A stretch of 64,000 bases of DNA from Leptothrix sp. (in: b-proteobacteria). GTDB lineage: Bacteria; Pseudomonadota; Gammaproteobacteria; Burkholderiales; Burkholderiaceae_C. The translations under genes were made by a program, and so were the position numbers. Shown here piece by piece: positions 8,422-16,409 of this stretch (the first letter of the stretch is position 1; each line of letters begins with the position of its first letter). The notes below the pieces were generated by a model. It was not told the DNA's origin and searched no databases. It was given only the letters and a program-made list of their open reading frames with translations. Location: assembly GCA_013822685.1 (NCBI GenBank), contig PNKV01000004.1:124001-188000 (forward strand), in the 5' to 3' direction.

Positions 8422-9235
8422 TGGCCAGCACCACGATGACCAGGCCACCGACCAAGCCGGTGCCGGGGTCGTTGCGCTGCAGGCCGATCAGCACCGTCTC
8501 GCCCACGCCCCGCGCGCCAATCATCGAGGCCACGACCACCATGGCCAGCGACATCATCGCGGTTTGGTTGAGGCCTTGCAGGATGGACGGCCAGGCCATG
8601 GGCAACTGGATGCGCCGCAAGATCTGCCAGCGCGTGGCGCCCAGCACGCGGCCGGCCTCCACCGCATCAACCGGCACCTGGCGCAGGCCCAGGTCGGTCA
8701 GTCGCACCAGGGGCGGCGCGGCATAGACCACCGTGGCCAAGAGGGCGGGCACCTTGCCCAGGCCGAACAGCATCGCGGCCGGGATCAGGTAGACGAAGCT
8801 GGGGATGGTCTGCATCAGGTCCAGCAATGGCGTGATGAGCCTGCGCAGCCACCGCGACCTGGCGCACAGCACGCCCAGGGGCAGGCCCAGCACCAGGGCC
8901 AGCAGCACCGCGACCAAGACCAAGGCGATCGATTGCATGGCCTGGTCCCACTGGCCCAGCGCGCCGATGAACCACAAACCCGCGCCCACGGCCAAGGCGA
9001 AGGCCCAGCGTCGGCTCAACCACCAGGCCAGCGCGGCCAGGGTCAGCATCACGGACCAGGCGGGGGCGCCGCGCAGCGCTTGCTCCAAAGGCACCAGCAC
9101 GTTCAGCAAGGCTTGCGAAACAGCCTCGAACTGCTCGCCATGCCGGGTCACCAACTGGTCAATGAAGGCGTTCGCGCCGTCGCGCAAAGGCGTGCCCCAA
9201 TCCGGGAAGGCGGGAAGGGCGAAAGCCTGGCTCAC
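8366..9235 (-). CDS. Glycine betaine/proline-type ABC transporter permease (ProW-like)
   Basis: A 289-residue inner-membrane permease with about six hydrophobic helices and the permease cytoplasmic loop EAGRVLGATRWQILRRIQLP, which contacts the ATPase. TIPSFVYLIPAAMLFG is typical of the ProW/OpuAB group importing betaine, choline or carnitine for osmoprotection. It starts with GTG, overlapping the stop of the ProX-like gene (GTGA, 9232-9235). No ProV-type ATPase gene is next to it, so the ATPase must come from elsewhere. The final residues are read from DNA that also encodes the LigD C-terminus on the other strand. Confidence 0.85.
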   Translation of the reverse strand: MSQAFALPAFPDWGTPLRDGANAFIDQLVTRHGEQFEAVSQALLNVLVPLEQALRGAPAWSVMLTLAALAWWLSRRWAFALAVGAGLWFIGALGQWDQAMQSIALVLVAVLLALVLGLPLGVLCARSRWLRRLITPLLDLMQTIPSFVYLIPAAMLFGLGKVPALLATVVYAAPPLVRLTDLGLRQVPVDAVEAGRVLGATRWQILRRIQLPMAWPSILQGLNQTAMMSLAMVVVASMIGARGVGETVLIGLQRNDPGTGLVGGLVIVVLAIILDRCLQAGGQRRQPGA

Positions 9236-10257
9236 AAGCGGGCCTTGACGCGGGCCGCCACCGCTGGCGTGACCCAGGCGCCCCAGACATCTTCATGGGA
9301 GCGCAAAAATTGCCGGGCCGCGTCGTCGGCCGTGCCTTGGCTGGACTGCATACCCGCCAGGGCTTGCGAGACCAGCGGGGCAGACGTGTGATACCGCTTT
9401 AAAAACGCGTACAGATTGGGCGCCCGGTCAGCGAAGGCTTTGCTGACACCGACCACCACCTGCACCGCCGGGTAAGCCGAGGCCGACTTGACCGCGCGGG
9501 GATCGGCAGCCTGTTCAAGGGCTTGCCAGGTGGCCGCGTCAAAGGTGGGCTCGCGCAGCATCACCAGCTCCTTGCCCCACTGGCCCAGGAGCCACGAGGG
9601 GCCCCAGTAATAAAACAGGATGGGGCGTTTGCGCTTGAGGCTGGCGGTGATGGCCGCGTCCAGCGCGGCCCCGGTGCCCGGCCGGAAGTTGCTGTAGCTG
9701 GCATCCAGCCCATAGGCTGCCAGCTTCTTGGTGTTGAACAGCTCGCACTGCCAGCCGGCAGGGCAGTTGTAGAAGCGGCCTTTGCCCGGGTCTTCCGGGT
9801 CTTTGAACAAGGCCTTGAAGCGGGGCAGGTCGGTCACCGATTTGAGGCCGGGCGCGAGGGCCGCCGGGCCTTCGACCAGGTAGCTCGGCACGTACCAGCC
9901 CTGCGTGGCATCGGCGAAGTTCACCCCGGCTTCCAGCACCTTGCCCGAGGCCAGCGCGGTGGTCCAGCTGGGCGGGGTGTTGGCCTTCCAGACTTCCATC
10001 ACCACGTGCAACTCACCCCGGGCCACGCCATTGATCAAGGCCACGGTGCTGCCGGGCACGGTGTCGACCTGGCAGCCATAGCCATCGCGGATGATGCGTT
10101 GGGCCACTGCGGTGTGGAAGGCGTTCGACGCCCAATCCAAGCCCGCGAACACCACCGGTTTGGCCACCTCGCAGGGCGGTGCAGTCTGAGCGTGCGCCAG
10201 GTTCAGGCCGCCTGCCAGCGCGCCGGTGATGAACCAGGCCGAGAGCCGTGCGCTCAT
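9232..10257 (-). CDS. Glycine betaine-type substrate-binding protein (ProX/OpuAC-like)
   Basis: A 341-residue periplasmic binding protein with a Sec signal peptide (about residues 1-23, ending AHAQ). The mature part has the OpuAC-family layout: KPVVFAGLDWASNAFH near the start, GSTVALINGVARGELHVVME, and the Trp/Tyr-rich block YYWGPSWLLGQWGK, where aromatic residues usually form the box around a quaternary ammonium. Expected ligands are glycine betaine, choline or similar. Its ATG overlaps the stop of the upstream hybrid kinase gene (ATGA, 10254-10257), so the sensor and the binding protein are made from one message. Confidence 0.85.
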   Translation of the reverse strand: MSARLSAWFITGALAGGLNLAHAQTAPPCEVAKPVVFAGLDWASNAFHTAVAQRIIRDGYGCQVDTVPGSTVALINGVARGELHVVMEVWKANTPPSWTTALASGKVLEAGVNFADATQGWYVPSYLVEGPAALAPGLKSVTDLPRFKALFKDPEDPGKGRFYNCPAGWQCELFNTKKLAAYGLDASYSNFRPGTGAALDAAITASLKRKRPILFYYWGPSWLLGQWGKELVMLREPTFDAATWQALEQAADPRAVKSASAYPAVQVVVGVSKAFADRAPNLYAFLKRYHTSAPLVSQALAGMQSSQGTADDAARQFLRSHEDVWGAWVTPAVAARVKARL

Positions 10258-12221
10258 GCCATGCCGCTCAAGATGGACATCAGATCCTCGGGGTTCACGG
10301 GCTTGGTCAGGTGCCGGTCAAAGCCAGCCGCGTCGGCGGCTTGTTTGTCCTGGGCCTGGCCCCAGCCGGTCACGGCCACGAGCAGCATGTTCGCGCCCCA
10401 AGGTTGTTGCCGGATCAGTTTGGCCACCTCGTAGCCGTTGAGCTTGGGCAGGCCGATGTCCAGCAACGTCAACTCGGGCAGGAACTCGCCGGCCAGGCGC
10501 AAGGCCGCCATGCCATCACCCGCGCTGCGCACCTCGTGCCCTTGCAGACCCAGAAGCATCTCCAGGCTTTCAGCGGCATCTTCGTTGTCATCCACCACCA
10601 GGATGCGCTTGGCACGGCTGGCATCGTCGTCCAGCTTATCGGTTTTCATCGGCGCGGCGCCCTGGCCTTGGGCCAGCGGCAAGGTCACCACAAACTCGCT
10701 GCCCAGGCCGGGCCCACCGCTGTGTGCCGACACGGTGCCGCCGTGCAGTTCAACCAGGCCTCGCACCAGGGCCAGGCCAATGCCCAAGCCCCCTTGCGAG
10801 CGTTCCAGGGCCGGCGTCAGTTGCGAGAACATCTCGAAGATGGTGCCCAGGTGCTCGCGGGGAATGCCCAATCCCGAATCGCGCACGGACACGGTCGCGT
10901 GTTGGCCCGTCTGTTGAATGCTCAGCCAGATCCGGCCACCGGGCGGCGTGTACTTGGTCGCGTTGTTGAGCAGGTTCAGGATGATCTGTGTGAGCCGCGT
11001 GGGGTCGGCGTCCAGCAGGATCGGTTGCTCGGGCACGTCCACCGTCAACTCGTGGGCCGCGGCCTGCACCAGGGGCGCGGCGGCTTCAAGTGCGCCGTTC
11101 ACCGCTTGGGCCAGCGTCACACGTTGACGGCGCAGTTCCAGCTTGCCCTGGGTGATGCGCGATATTTCAAGCAAGTCATCCACCAGGTGGGTCAGGTGTT
11201 GCAGCTGGCGCTCCAGCACTTCGCGCGTCCAACGCAACTGGCTTGCGTCCAGCGTCTGCAATTTGAGCAGTTCGACCACATTGCGCATGGGCGCCAGGGG
11301 GTTGCGCAACTCATGGGCCAAGGTGGCCAGGAACTCGTCCTTGCGGCGGTCGGCTTGGGCCAGCCGCTCGCTGATCTCTTGCCACTGGTCTTCCGAATGC
11401 TTGCGCTCGGTGATGTCGATGCCCAGGCCATACAGCGTGGTCGCCGCGCCTTGCGCGTTGTAGACCGCGCGGCCCCGGCCTTCCATCCAGCGCCATTGCC
11501 CGCCGCCATGGCGAAAGCGAAACTCGACGCTGTAGTCCGTCCCCAGCCTGATGGCCTGCTCCACCACTTGGCGAACCTTCAACTGATCGTCATCGTGGAC
11601 GAAGTCGAAGAAGTCGGCTTCGGTGCCGGCGAAGCCGCCGACGGGCAGGCCCATGACGGTTTCGAGCTGGCTGCTCCACCAGACCTGGTTGGTGCTCAGG
11701 TTGCGTGACCAAGCGCCCATCTGGCCACCCCGCATGGCCAGGCCCAACACATCGGCGGTTTCCTGCAAGGCCTTTTGCGCCTCGTGTTGAGCGGCCAGGG
11801 CGGCCTCGGCGTTCTTGCGCTCCTGGACGAGTTCGTTCTCGTATTTGTGGCGGTCGCGGACCACGATGACGGCCAGCTCATGGTAGGTCGTGCCTGCATG
11901 TTGCCGGCGGATGGCGTTGAGCAGCATGGGCACGTGGCCACCGTCGCGGTGCACCATGTCCAGCTTGACTTCGCTCACCGAGCCCTGGATCTGGAGCAAG
12001 GGCAGCCAGTGGGTTTGATGGAACACGCGCCCGCCCATCGTGAACAACTCTTGCACGCGGCGCTGGCCCACCAGGTCGTCGGCGTTTTGGCCGATCCATC
12101 CGCAAAAGGTGGCGTTGGCGCGCAAGATGGTGCCATCCGGGCTGGTCAACAACAGGCCGGAGGCGGCCTGCTCGTAGAGCGTTTCTGCGCTGGGCAAGAT
12201 CGGCGGCGGGCTGTTGGGCAT
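10254..12221 (-). CDS. PAS-PAS hybrid histidine kinase with receiver domain
   Basis: A 655-residue cytosolic sensor kinase with no membrane segment. Order: PAS (about 12-130, with GGRVFHQTHWLPLLQIQG, a form I associate with PAS partners of RsbQ-like hydrolases), a short coiled coil, a second PAS/PAC (about 165-285), HisKA with phospho-His303 (TLAHELRNPLAP), HATPase (N box LNNATKYTPPGG, then DSGLGIP and GLGIGLALV) and a receiver with Asp588 (LLDIGLPKLNG). It begins three bases after the stop of the RsbQ-like hydrolase and overlaps the ProX-like gene. Having the receiver in the same chain implies either self-regulation or a relay through a separate Hpt protein. Confidence 0.85.
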   Translation of the reverse strand: MPNSPPPILPSAETLYEQAASGLLLTSPDGTILRANATFCGWIGQNADDLVGQRRVQELFTMGGRVFHQTHWLPLLQIQGSVSEVKLDMVHRDGGHVPMLLNAIRRQHAGTTYHELAVIVVRDRHKYENELVQERKNAEAALAAQHEAQKALQETADVLGLAMRGGQMGAWSRNLSTNQVWWSSQLETVMGLPVGGFAGTEADFFDFVHDDDQLKVRQVVEQAIRLGTDYSVEFRFRHGGGQWRWMEGRGRAVYNAQGAATTLYGLGIDITERKHSEDQWQEISERLAQADRRKDEFLATLAHELRNPLAPMRNVVELLKLQTLDASQLRWTREVLERQLQHLTHLVDDLLEISRITQGKLELRRQRVTLAQAVNGALEAAAPLVQAAAHELTVDVPEQPILLDADPTRLTQIILNLLNNATKYTPPGGRIWLSIQQTGQHATVSVRDSGLGIPREHLGTIFEMFSQLTPALERSQGGLGIGLALVRGLVELHGGTVSAHSGGPGLGSEFVVTLPLAQGQGAAPMKTDKLDDDASRAKRILVVDDNEDAAESLEMLLGLQGHEVRSAGDGMAALRLAGEFLPELTLLDIGLPKLNGYEVAKLIRQQPWGANMLLVAVTGWGQAQDKQAADAAGFDRHLTKPVNPEDLMSILSGMA

Positions 12222-12224
12222 CGG

Positions 12225-13028
12225 CTAGGTCTCCAGCTGCCGCAAAAACTCGCCCATGGCGTCGGCGCTGGCACTGGGGGCACTCAAGTGCGGGCAATGC
12301 CCCACGTTGTCGATGATGCGCAGCGTGCTGCGCGGCATGGTGCGGTGCATGTACTGTCCCACGGTCTGCGGCGCGATGATGTCGTCGCTGCATTGCAGGA
12401 TCAGTGATGGCGTGGTGACCTGGCTCAGCTCGGCCCGGTGGTCGGACAGGAAGGTGACGCGGGCGAAATGCTTGGCAATCTCCGGGTCGGTGCGGCAAAA
12501 GCTGTTGGTGAGCTCCACGCTCAAGGCGGGTTGCTCGGGCGAGCCCATGATGGCTGGCGCCATCGTGCTGGACCAGCCCAGGTAGTTGCGCTCCAGGGTG
12601 CTCAGCAAATCGTCGATGTCGGGGCGGGTGAAGCCGCCGATGTAGTCGCCATCGTTGATGTAGCACGGCGAGGGTCCGACCATGATCTGCGCGGCGAAGC
12701 GCTCGGGGGCGGTGATGGAGGCCAGCATGCCGATGCTCGCGCCCACCGAGTGGCCCACGAAGACCACCGGGCCGTCGGCGAACTCGTCGATCACCTCGAT
12801 CAGGTCGGCCGCGTGGCCCTGCAAGCTGCCGTACTTGCCGGTGTCGTAGGCCGACAGGTCGGAGCTGCCACTGCCCACCAGGTCGAACAGCACCGTCTTG
12901 AAGCGGCCTTCAAAGTGGGGCGCCAGCAGGCGCCACATGTGCTGATCGCAACCAAAGCCATGTCCAAAGACCATGGTGACGGGACCATGCCCCACCGTCC
13001 GCACGTTGTGGCGCGCCTGAATGCTCAT
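12225..13028 (-). CDS. RsbQ/KAI2-like alpha/beta hydrolase
   Basis: A 267-residue cytosolic alpha/beta hydrolase. The triad Ser94 (VGHSVGA), Asp216 (LQCSDDIIAP) and His244 (NVGHCPH) has almost the spacing of Bacillus RsbQ and plant KAI2/D14, which act as small-molecule receptors as much as enzymes. FGHGFGCDQHMWR and FDLVGSGSSD are typical of that group. In Bacillus, RsbQ works with RsbP, a PAS-domain phosphatase; here the next gene, three bases on, encodes a PAS-domain hybrid kinase. The start at 13028 has a GGAG ribosome site. The ligand is unknown. Confidence 0.85.
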   Translation of the reverse strand: MSIQARHNVRTVGHGPVTMVFGHGFGCDQHMWRLLAPHFEGRFKTVLFDLVGSGSSDLSAYDTGKYGSLQGHAADLIEVIDEFADGPVVFVGHSVGASIGMLASITAPERFAAQIMVGPSPCYINDGDYIGGFTRPDIDDLLSTLERNYLGWSSTMAPAIMGSPEQPALSVELTNSFCRTDPEIAKHFARVTFLSDHRAELSQVTTPSLILQCSDDIIAPQTVGQYMHRTMPRSTLRIIDNVGHCPHLSAPSASADAMGEFLRQLET

Positions 13029-13146
13029 CTGTTCTCCACCAAGACCCATGCACGGGCCCATTCTTTCACAGCAGGTCTGCGGTTTGCCTGCTCTGCACAA
13101 GGATGCTGGTTCATTGAACCAGCTGCTTTTCAATCAGGAGCAACTT

Positions 13147-13518
13147 ATGAACCAGGCTGCAGTCATGGGCAAGGTCTTGGTGGTGGATGACTGGCGTGAT
13201 GGGGCTGAAAGTCTGGCCATGCTGCTGGATTCGGCCGGTTATCAAACGGCCACGGCCTACAACGGTGCACAGGCCTTGGAGGTGGCCAAGCGCTTTGAGC
13301 CCGACACGGTCATCCTGGACATCAACATGCCGGTGATGGACGGGCCCCAGGCCGCGCGCGAATTGCGGCAGACTTTGCCGAATCGGCATTTGATCCTGGT
13401 GGCCCTGACGGCGCTGGACCACGCATCGCGGCCAGAGTTGCTGTCGGATTTCGACCTGTACCTTCAAAAGCCGTGCGACACGGCCTTGCTGCTCAAACTG
13501 ATGAGCCACCTGCATTGA
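13147..13518 (+). CDS. Stand-alone response-regulator receiver domain
   Basis: A 123-residue single receiver domain with no output domain. The acidic pair in VLVVDDWRDG, the phospho-acceptor Asp in VILDINMPVMDG, the Thr of ALTALD and the Lys of LQKPCD are all present. The ATG at 13147 has an AGGAG ribosome site 6-7 bases upstream. It is transcribed away from the RsbQ-like hydrolase with 118 bases between start codons and may receive phosphate from the neighbouring hybrid kinase, but this is inferred only from position. Confidence 0.85.
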   Translation: MNQAAVMGKVLVVDDWRDGAESLAMLLDSAGYQTATAYNGAQALEVAKRFEPDTVILDINMPVMDGPQAARELRQTLPNRHLILVALTALDHASRPELLSDFDLYLQKPCDTALLLKLMSHLH

Positions 13519-13537
13519 CGGTGGCCAAAGCAGGCTA

Positions 13538-14575
13538 TCAGCGCTGGGCCTGGCGGGCGTGACCCTTGAAGAAGCGCAGCATCTCGCGGGTTGCATCTGG
13601 CCCGCGTGCATCGGTGTAAGAGCCCTGCGCGCGGCCGCCCGACCAGGCGTGCGCCGAACCGTGAACCACCCAGTGCTCGGCCACCACCTTGCCCTGGGCA
13701 TCGCGGTGCTGCCGGCGCGTGTAGGCATGGCCACGGATCGACCGCACATGCTCTTGTTCCACCGCCGTCCCCGCCGACACGGTGGCCACCACCTGCTCGC
13801 CATTGACCGGGTGCACCGTGGTGTCGCGGTCGCCATGGAAGACGATGGTGGGCGCGCTCGACGTCGGCCTGCTGGGCGCCGCGCGTGGCGCGCCATTCTT
13901 CATGACCATCAAGGCCCCGTTGACATCCCGGGCACAGCCCACCGGCAGGCCGGAGTGCACCCCGACGGCCATGAACAAGTCTGGGTAGGCCTCGCCCAGG
14001 ATGGCGGCCATGGCGCCGCCGGCCGACAAGCCCGCGGCATAGACCTGGCCCGGATCGATGTTGTATTGCTTCATGACCTCGCGCGTCATGTTGGCGATCA
14101 GGGCGGGCTCGCCGCGGTCGCGCTGCTGGTGGTTGTGCTTGAACCAGTTCCAGCAGCGCTGAGGATTGGCCTGCTGCGATTGCGCGGGGTAGAGCACGAA
14201 GAAGCCGTCGGCCAGGGCGGCGTCGTTCATGCCGGTGCCGGCCGCGAAGTCGTCCGGATCCTGGGTGCAGCCGTGCAGCATCACCACCAGGGGCAAGGGC
14301 TGCCCGGTGTAGGCGGGGGGCACGTAGAGCTTGTAGTCGCGCGTGCCCATGGTCTCAGCGTGGGTGGCGCGCAGAAAACGCCCTGTGGTGGGTGTGGCGG
14401 GTGGTGCTTGGCCCGGCTCATGAACCTCTCGCGCCACCACATCGATGACGCCGGGATCAGCCTTGGCCGTTCTTTGCGCCAGTGCATCCTGGATGGCGGC
14501 AGTGGCCGCGCCCAGGTCACCTGCCAGCGTCAAACGCGAGGCCTGGCCCATGAGTTGTTTGAAAAGAGGATTCAT
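13538..14575 (-). CDS. PHB-depolymerase-family esterase
   Basis: A 345-residue esterase of the polyhydroxybutyrate-depolymerase/feruloyl-esterase type. The catalytic region starts near residue 85 (YKLYVPPAYTGQPLPLVVMLHGCTQD), with an HGC oxyanion motif, nucleophile Ser184 (GLSAGGAMAA), an Asp near FHGDRDTTVHP and a C-terminal His in HGSAHAWSGG. There is no obvious signal peptide; the first 80 residues are helical and typical of this subgroup. The start at 14575 matches the conserved MNPLFKQLM opening. It lies 25 bases after the ribbon-helix-helix regulator gene on the same strand and is probably under its control. Natural substrate not evident. Confidence 0.8.
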   Translation of the reverse strand: MNPLFKQLMGQASRLTLAGDLGAATAAIQDALAQRTAKADPGVIDVVAREVHEPGQAPPATPTTGRFLRATHAETMGTRDYKLYVPPAYTGQPLPLVVMLHGCTQDPDDFAAGTGMNDAALADGFFVLYPAQSQQANPQRCWNWFKHNHQQRDRGEPALIANMTREVMKQYNIDPGQVYAAGLSAGGAMAAILGEAYPDLFMAVGVHSGLPVGCARDVNGALMVMKNGAPRAAPSRPTSSAPTIVFHGDRDTTVHPVNGEQVVATVSAGTAVEQEHVRSIRGHAYTRRQHRDAQGKVVAEHWVVHGSAHAWSGGRAQGSYTDARGPDATREMLRFFKGHARQAQR

Positions 14576-14600
14576 GTGTGGTGTCCGGGTAAGGCGCGGT

Positions 14601-15020
14601 TCAGCGCAGTCGATCGGCCAATGCGGCTTTGACGGCCGCACTGGCATGCAGGGCGCCCATCACCGTCAACGAGTCGATGGTGGCAAGGGCCAGTTCGGGG
14701 CTGACGTCTGGGGCGATGGTGGCCAGGCCCAGCACACGGATCTGCAAGGTCTGGCCGGCGGCTTGCACGGCGCGCAGCTCGTCCGCGCTGAAGTGCTGGA
14801 TGCCCAGCACCAGCATCTTCCGGGCCACCACTTGCCGCACCACCTCGGCATGGGCGGACAACTGGTTGCGGATGGCGGTGCGGATCAGGTCAGTGCGGTT
14901 GGCGTAGAAGCCCTCCTGCACGAGCAGGTCGATCTGTCCGAGATCGACGACGCCGACGTTGATGGTTATTTTTTCGTCCAGCGGTTTGCTGGACGTGGCG
15001 GAGGGGCTGAGAGGTGGCAT
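14601..15020 (-). CDS. Ribbon-helix-helix (CopG-type) transcriptional regulator
   Basis: A 139-residue protein. Residues about 16-55 fit a ribbon-helix-helix DNA-binding module: a short strand (EKITINVGVVDLGQID), then two helices (LLVQEGFYANRTDLIRTAI). The remaining 85 residues form an uncharacterised C-terminal domain with LGIQHFSADELRAV. It sits directly before a PHB-depolymerase-type esterase gene, a pairing I have seen in other betaproteobacteria. An inverted repeat 14-33 bases before its start codon (15034-15053) is a likely self-operator. Confidence 0.75.
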   Translation of the reverse strand: MPPLSPSATSSKPLDEKITINVGVVDLGQIDLLVQEGFYANRTDLIRTAIRNQLSAHAEVVRQVVARKMLVLGIQHFSADELRAVQAAGQTLQIRVLGLATIAPDVSPELALATIDSLTVMGALHASAAVKAALADRLR

Positions 15021-15033
15021 GGTGCCATCCTAT

Positions 15034-15053
15034 CACCATCCAAGTGGATGGTG
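15034..15053. promoter_or_regulatory. Palindromic operator candidate for the CopG-type regulator
   Basis: Perfect 8-bp arms CACCATCC (15034-15041) and GGATGGTG (15046-15053) flank AAGT. A third ATGGTG half-site lies at about 15019-15024, overlapping the regulator start codon. On the minus strand TTGCAC and GATAGG, 16 bases apart, could form the promoter that this site would block. Ribbon-helix-helix proteins usually bind such repeats as dimers of dimers. Confidence 0.45.
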
Positions 15054-15177
15054 CAAGCGCGCATTGGGCCGGTTTTGAGTAGGACAGCGCTGACAACGCT
15101 TCGCGGTGAACGCTGCTGGATATCGGACAGAACCTTGTGCCCAATGATCCATCCCCGTTCACAAGGTTTTGACATTC

Positions 15178-16383
15178 ATGCGCATTGCTGGCGAAGCCGA
15201 CGAACCCACTCCGACGTCATTCAGGGCCGAGCCCGAGCGCGTGCTGTTGCACATGCCCGTGGATGTGCGCAGCGCCTCGCTGGCCGTCATCGCCACCTTG
15301 CTGGGCCTGTTCGCCCTGCACTGGGCCCGCGCGGTGTTCATCCCCTTGCTGTTGGCCATCATGTGTACCTACGCCTTGTCGCCGGTGGTGGATGCCTTGT
15401 GCCGCTGGCGCCTGCCCCGATCGCTGAGCGCGGCCGTGCTGATGCTGGGGCTGGTGTCGGGCATTGGCGCAGGGGCCTACACCTTGCAGGACGACTTCGA
15501 CAACATGATCCAGTCGATGCCGGAGGCGGCGCGCACCTTGCGCAAGGCCATCCGGGGCACGCAGGCCCAAAGCGACAGCAACATGGACAAGGTGCAAAAA
15601 GCCGCCAACCAGCTGCAGTTGGCCGCCGAACAGTTGAGCCAGGTCAACGCGTCGGGGGGCGCGGGCATCACCCGTGTGCGGATCGAGAAGCCGGCCTTCA
15701 ACATCAATGACTACGTGGTGGTGGGCACCTTGAGCATCGTGGAGATGGTCGGCCAGTTCACGGCCGTGTGTTTCATCACCTATTTCATGCTGGCCTCGGG
15801 TGACATCTTCCGGCGCAAGCTGGCGCACATCGCCGGGCCGAACTTTGCCAAACGCAAGATCACGGTGCAGGCCCTCAACGAGATCACGCAGCAGGTGCGG
15901 CGTTACCTGGTGGTGCAGATCGTCACCAGCATTGGCGTGGGCCTGGCCACCAGCCTGGCTTTCTGGGCCATCGGCCTCAAGCATGTGGCGCTGTGGGGCA
16001 TTGCCGCGGCGGTGCTCAACCTGATCCCTTACCTGGGCTCGATCGCCATCTGCGTGTTGTCGGCCATCGTGGCGCTGACGCAGTTCGGCACGATCGACAA
16101 GGCCGTGCTGGTGGCGGGTGTGTCCGTGATCCTGCACGTGATCTCGGGCTACATGATCACCCCGTGGCTCACCAGCCGCACCAGCCGCTTGAACACCGTG
16201 GTGGTGTTCGTGGGCATGCTGGCCTGGGGCTGGTTGTGGGGCGTTTGGGGCCTGCTGCTGGGCACGCCCATCTTGATGGCCATCAAAGCGGTGTGCGACC
16301 GGGTGGACGAGCTCAAGGCGGTGGGCGAGTTGATGGGCGGGATCGAGCCTGCCAAGGACAACGCCGCCATCAACGTGCCCTGA
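15178..16383 (+). CDS. AI-2E family transporter (PerM/UPF0118-like)
   Basis: A 401-residue integral membrane protein with about eight hydrophobic segments. It has the central soluble, coiled-coil-forming stretch (about 100-190, including QKAANQLQLAAEQLSQVNAS) and the C-terminal signature WGWLWGVWGLLLGTPIL of the AI-2E exporter superfamily. Members export autoinducer-2 (TqsA) or act as sodium/proton antiporters; sequence alone does not decide. The ATG at 15178 is chosen over a TTG three codons upstream. It converges on the transglutaminase-like gene. Confidence 0.85.
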   Translation: MRIAGEADEPTPTSFRAEPERVLLHMPVDVRSASLAVIATLLGLFALHWARAVFIPLLLAIMCTYALSPVVDALCRWRLPRSLSAAVLMLGLVSGIGAGAYTLQDDFDNMIQSMPEAARTLRKAIRGTQAQSDSNMDKVQKAANQLQLAAEQLSQVNASGGAGITRVRIEKPAFNINDYVVVGTLSIVEMVGQFTAVCFITYFMLASGDIFRRKLAHIAGPNFAKRKITVQALNEITQQVRRYLVVQIVTSIGVGLATSLAFWAIGLKHVALWGIAAAVLNLIPYLGSIAICVLSAIVALTQFGTIDKAVLVAGVSVILHVISGYMITPWLTSRTSRLNTVVVFVGMLAWGWLWGVWGLLLGTPILMAIKAVCDRVDELKAVGELMGGIEPAKDNAAINVP

Positions 16384-16402
16384 GCGGGCAGGCCCCGCTC
16401 AG
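16380..16402. terminator. Hairpin between convergent genes
   Basis: Arms CTGAGCGG (16380-16387) and CCGCTCAG (16395-16402) enclose a 7-base loop, starting inside the stop of the AI-2E transporter gene and lying before the stop of the convergent transglutaminase gene. No T-run follows on either strand, so it may only protect transcript ends. Confidence 0.35.
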
Positions 16403-16409
16403 GCGTTCA

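Noticed and set aside
8564..9391. A 275-codon plus-strand frame opposite the ProW-like gene
   Set aside because: The translation is a repetitive Gln/Gly/His/Arg sequence typical of shadow frames, and the opposite strand encodes a recognisable permease.
12225..13028. Homoserine-lactone lactonase or ordinary esterase for the alpha/beta hydrolase
   Set aside because: Triad spacing and the FGHGFGCDQHMWR opening fit RsbQ/KAI2 better, and its neighbour is a PAS sensor as in the RsbQ-RsbP pair.
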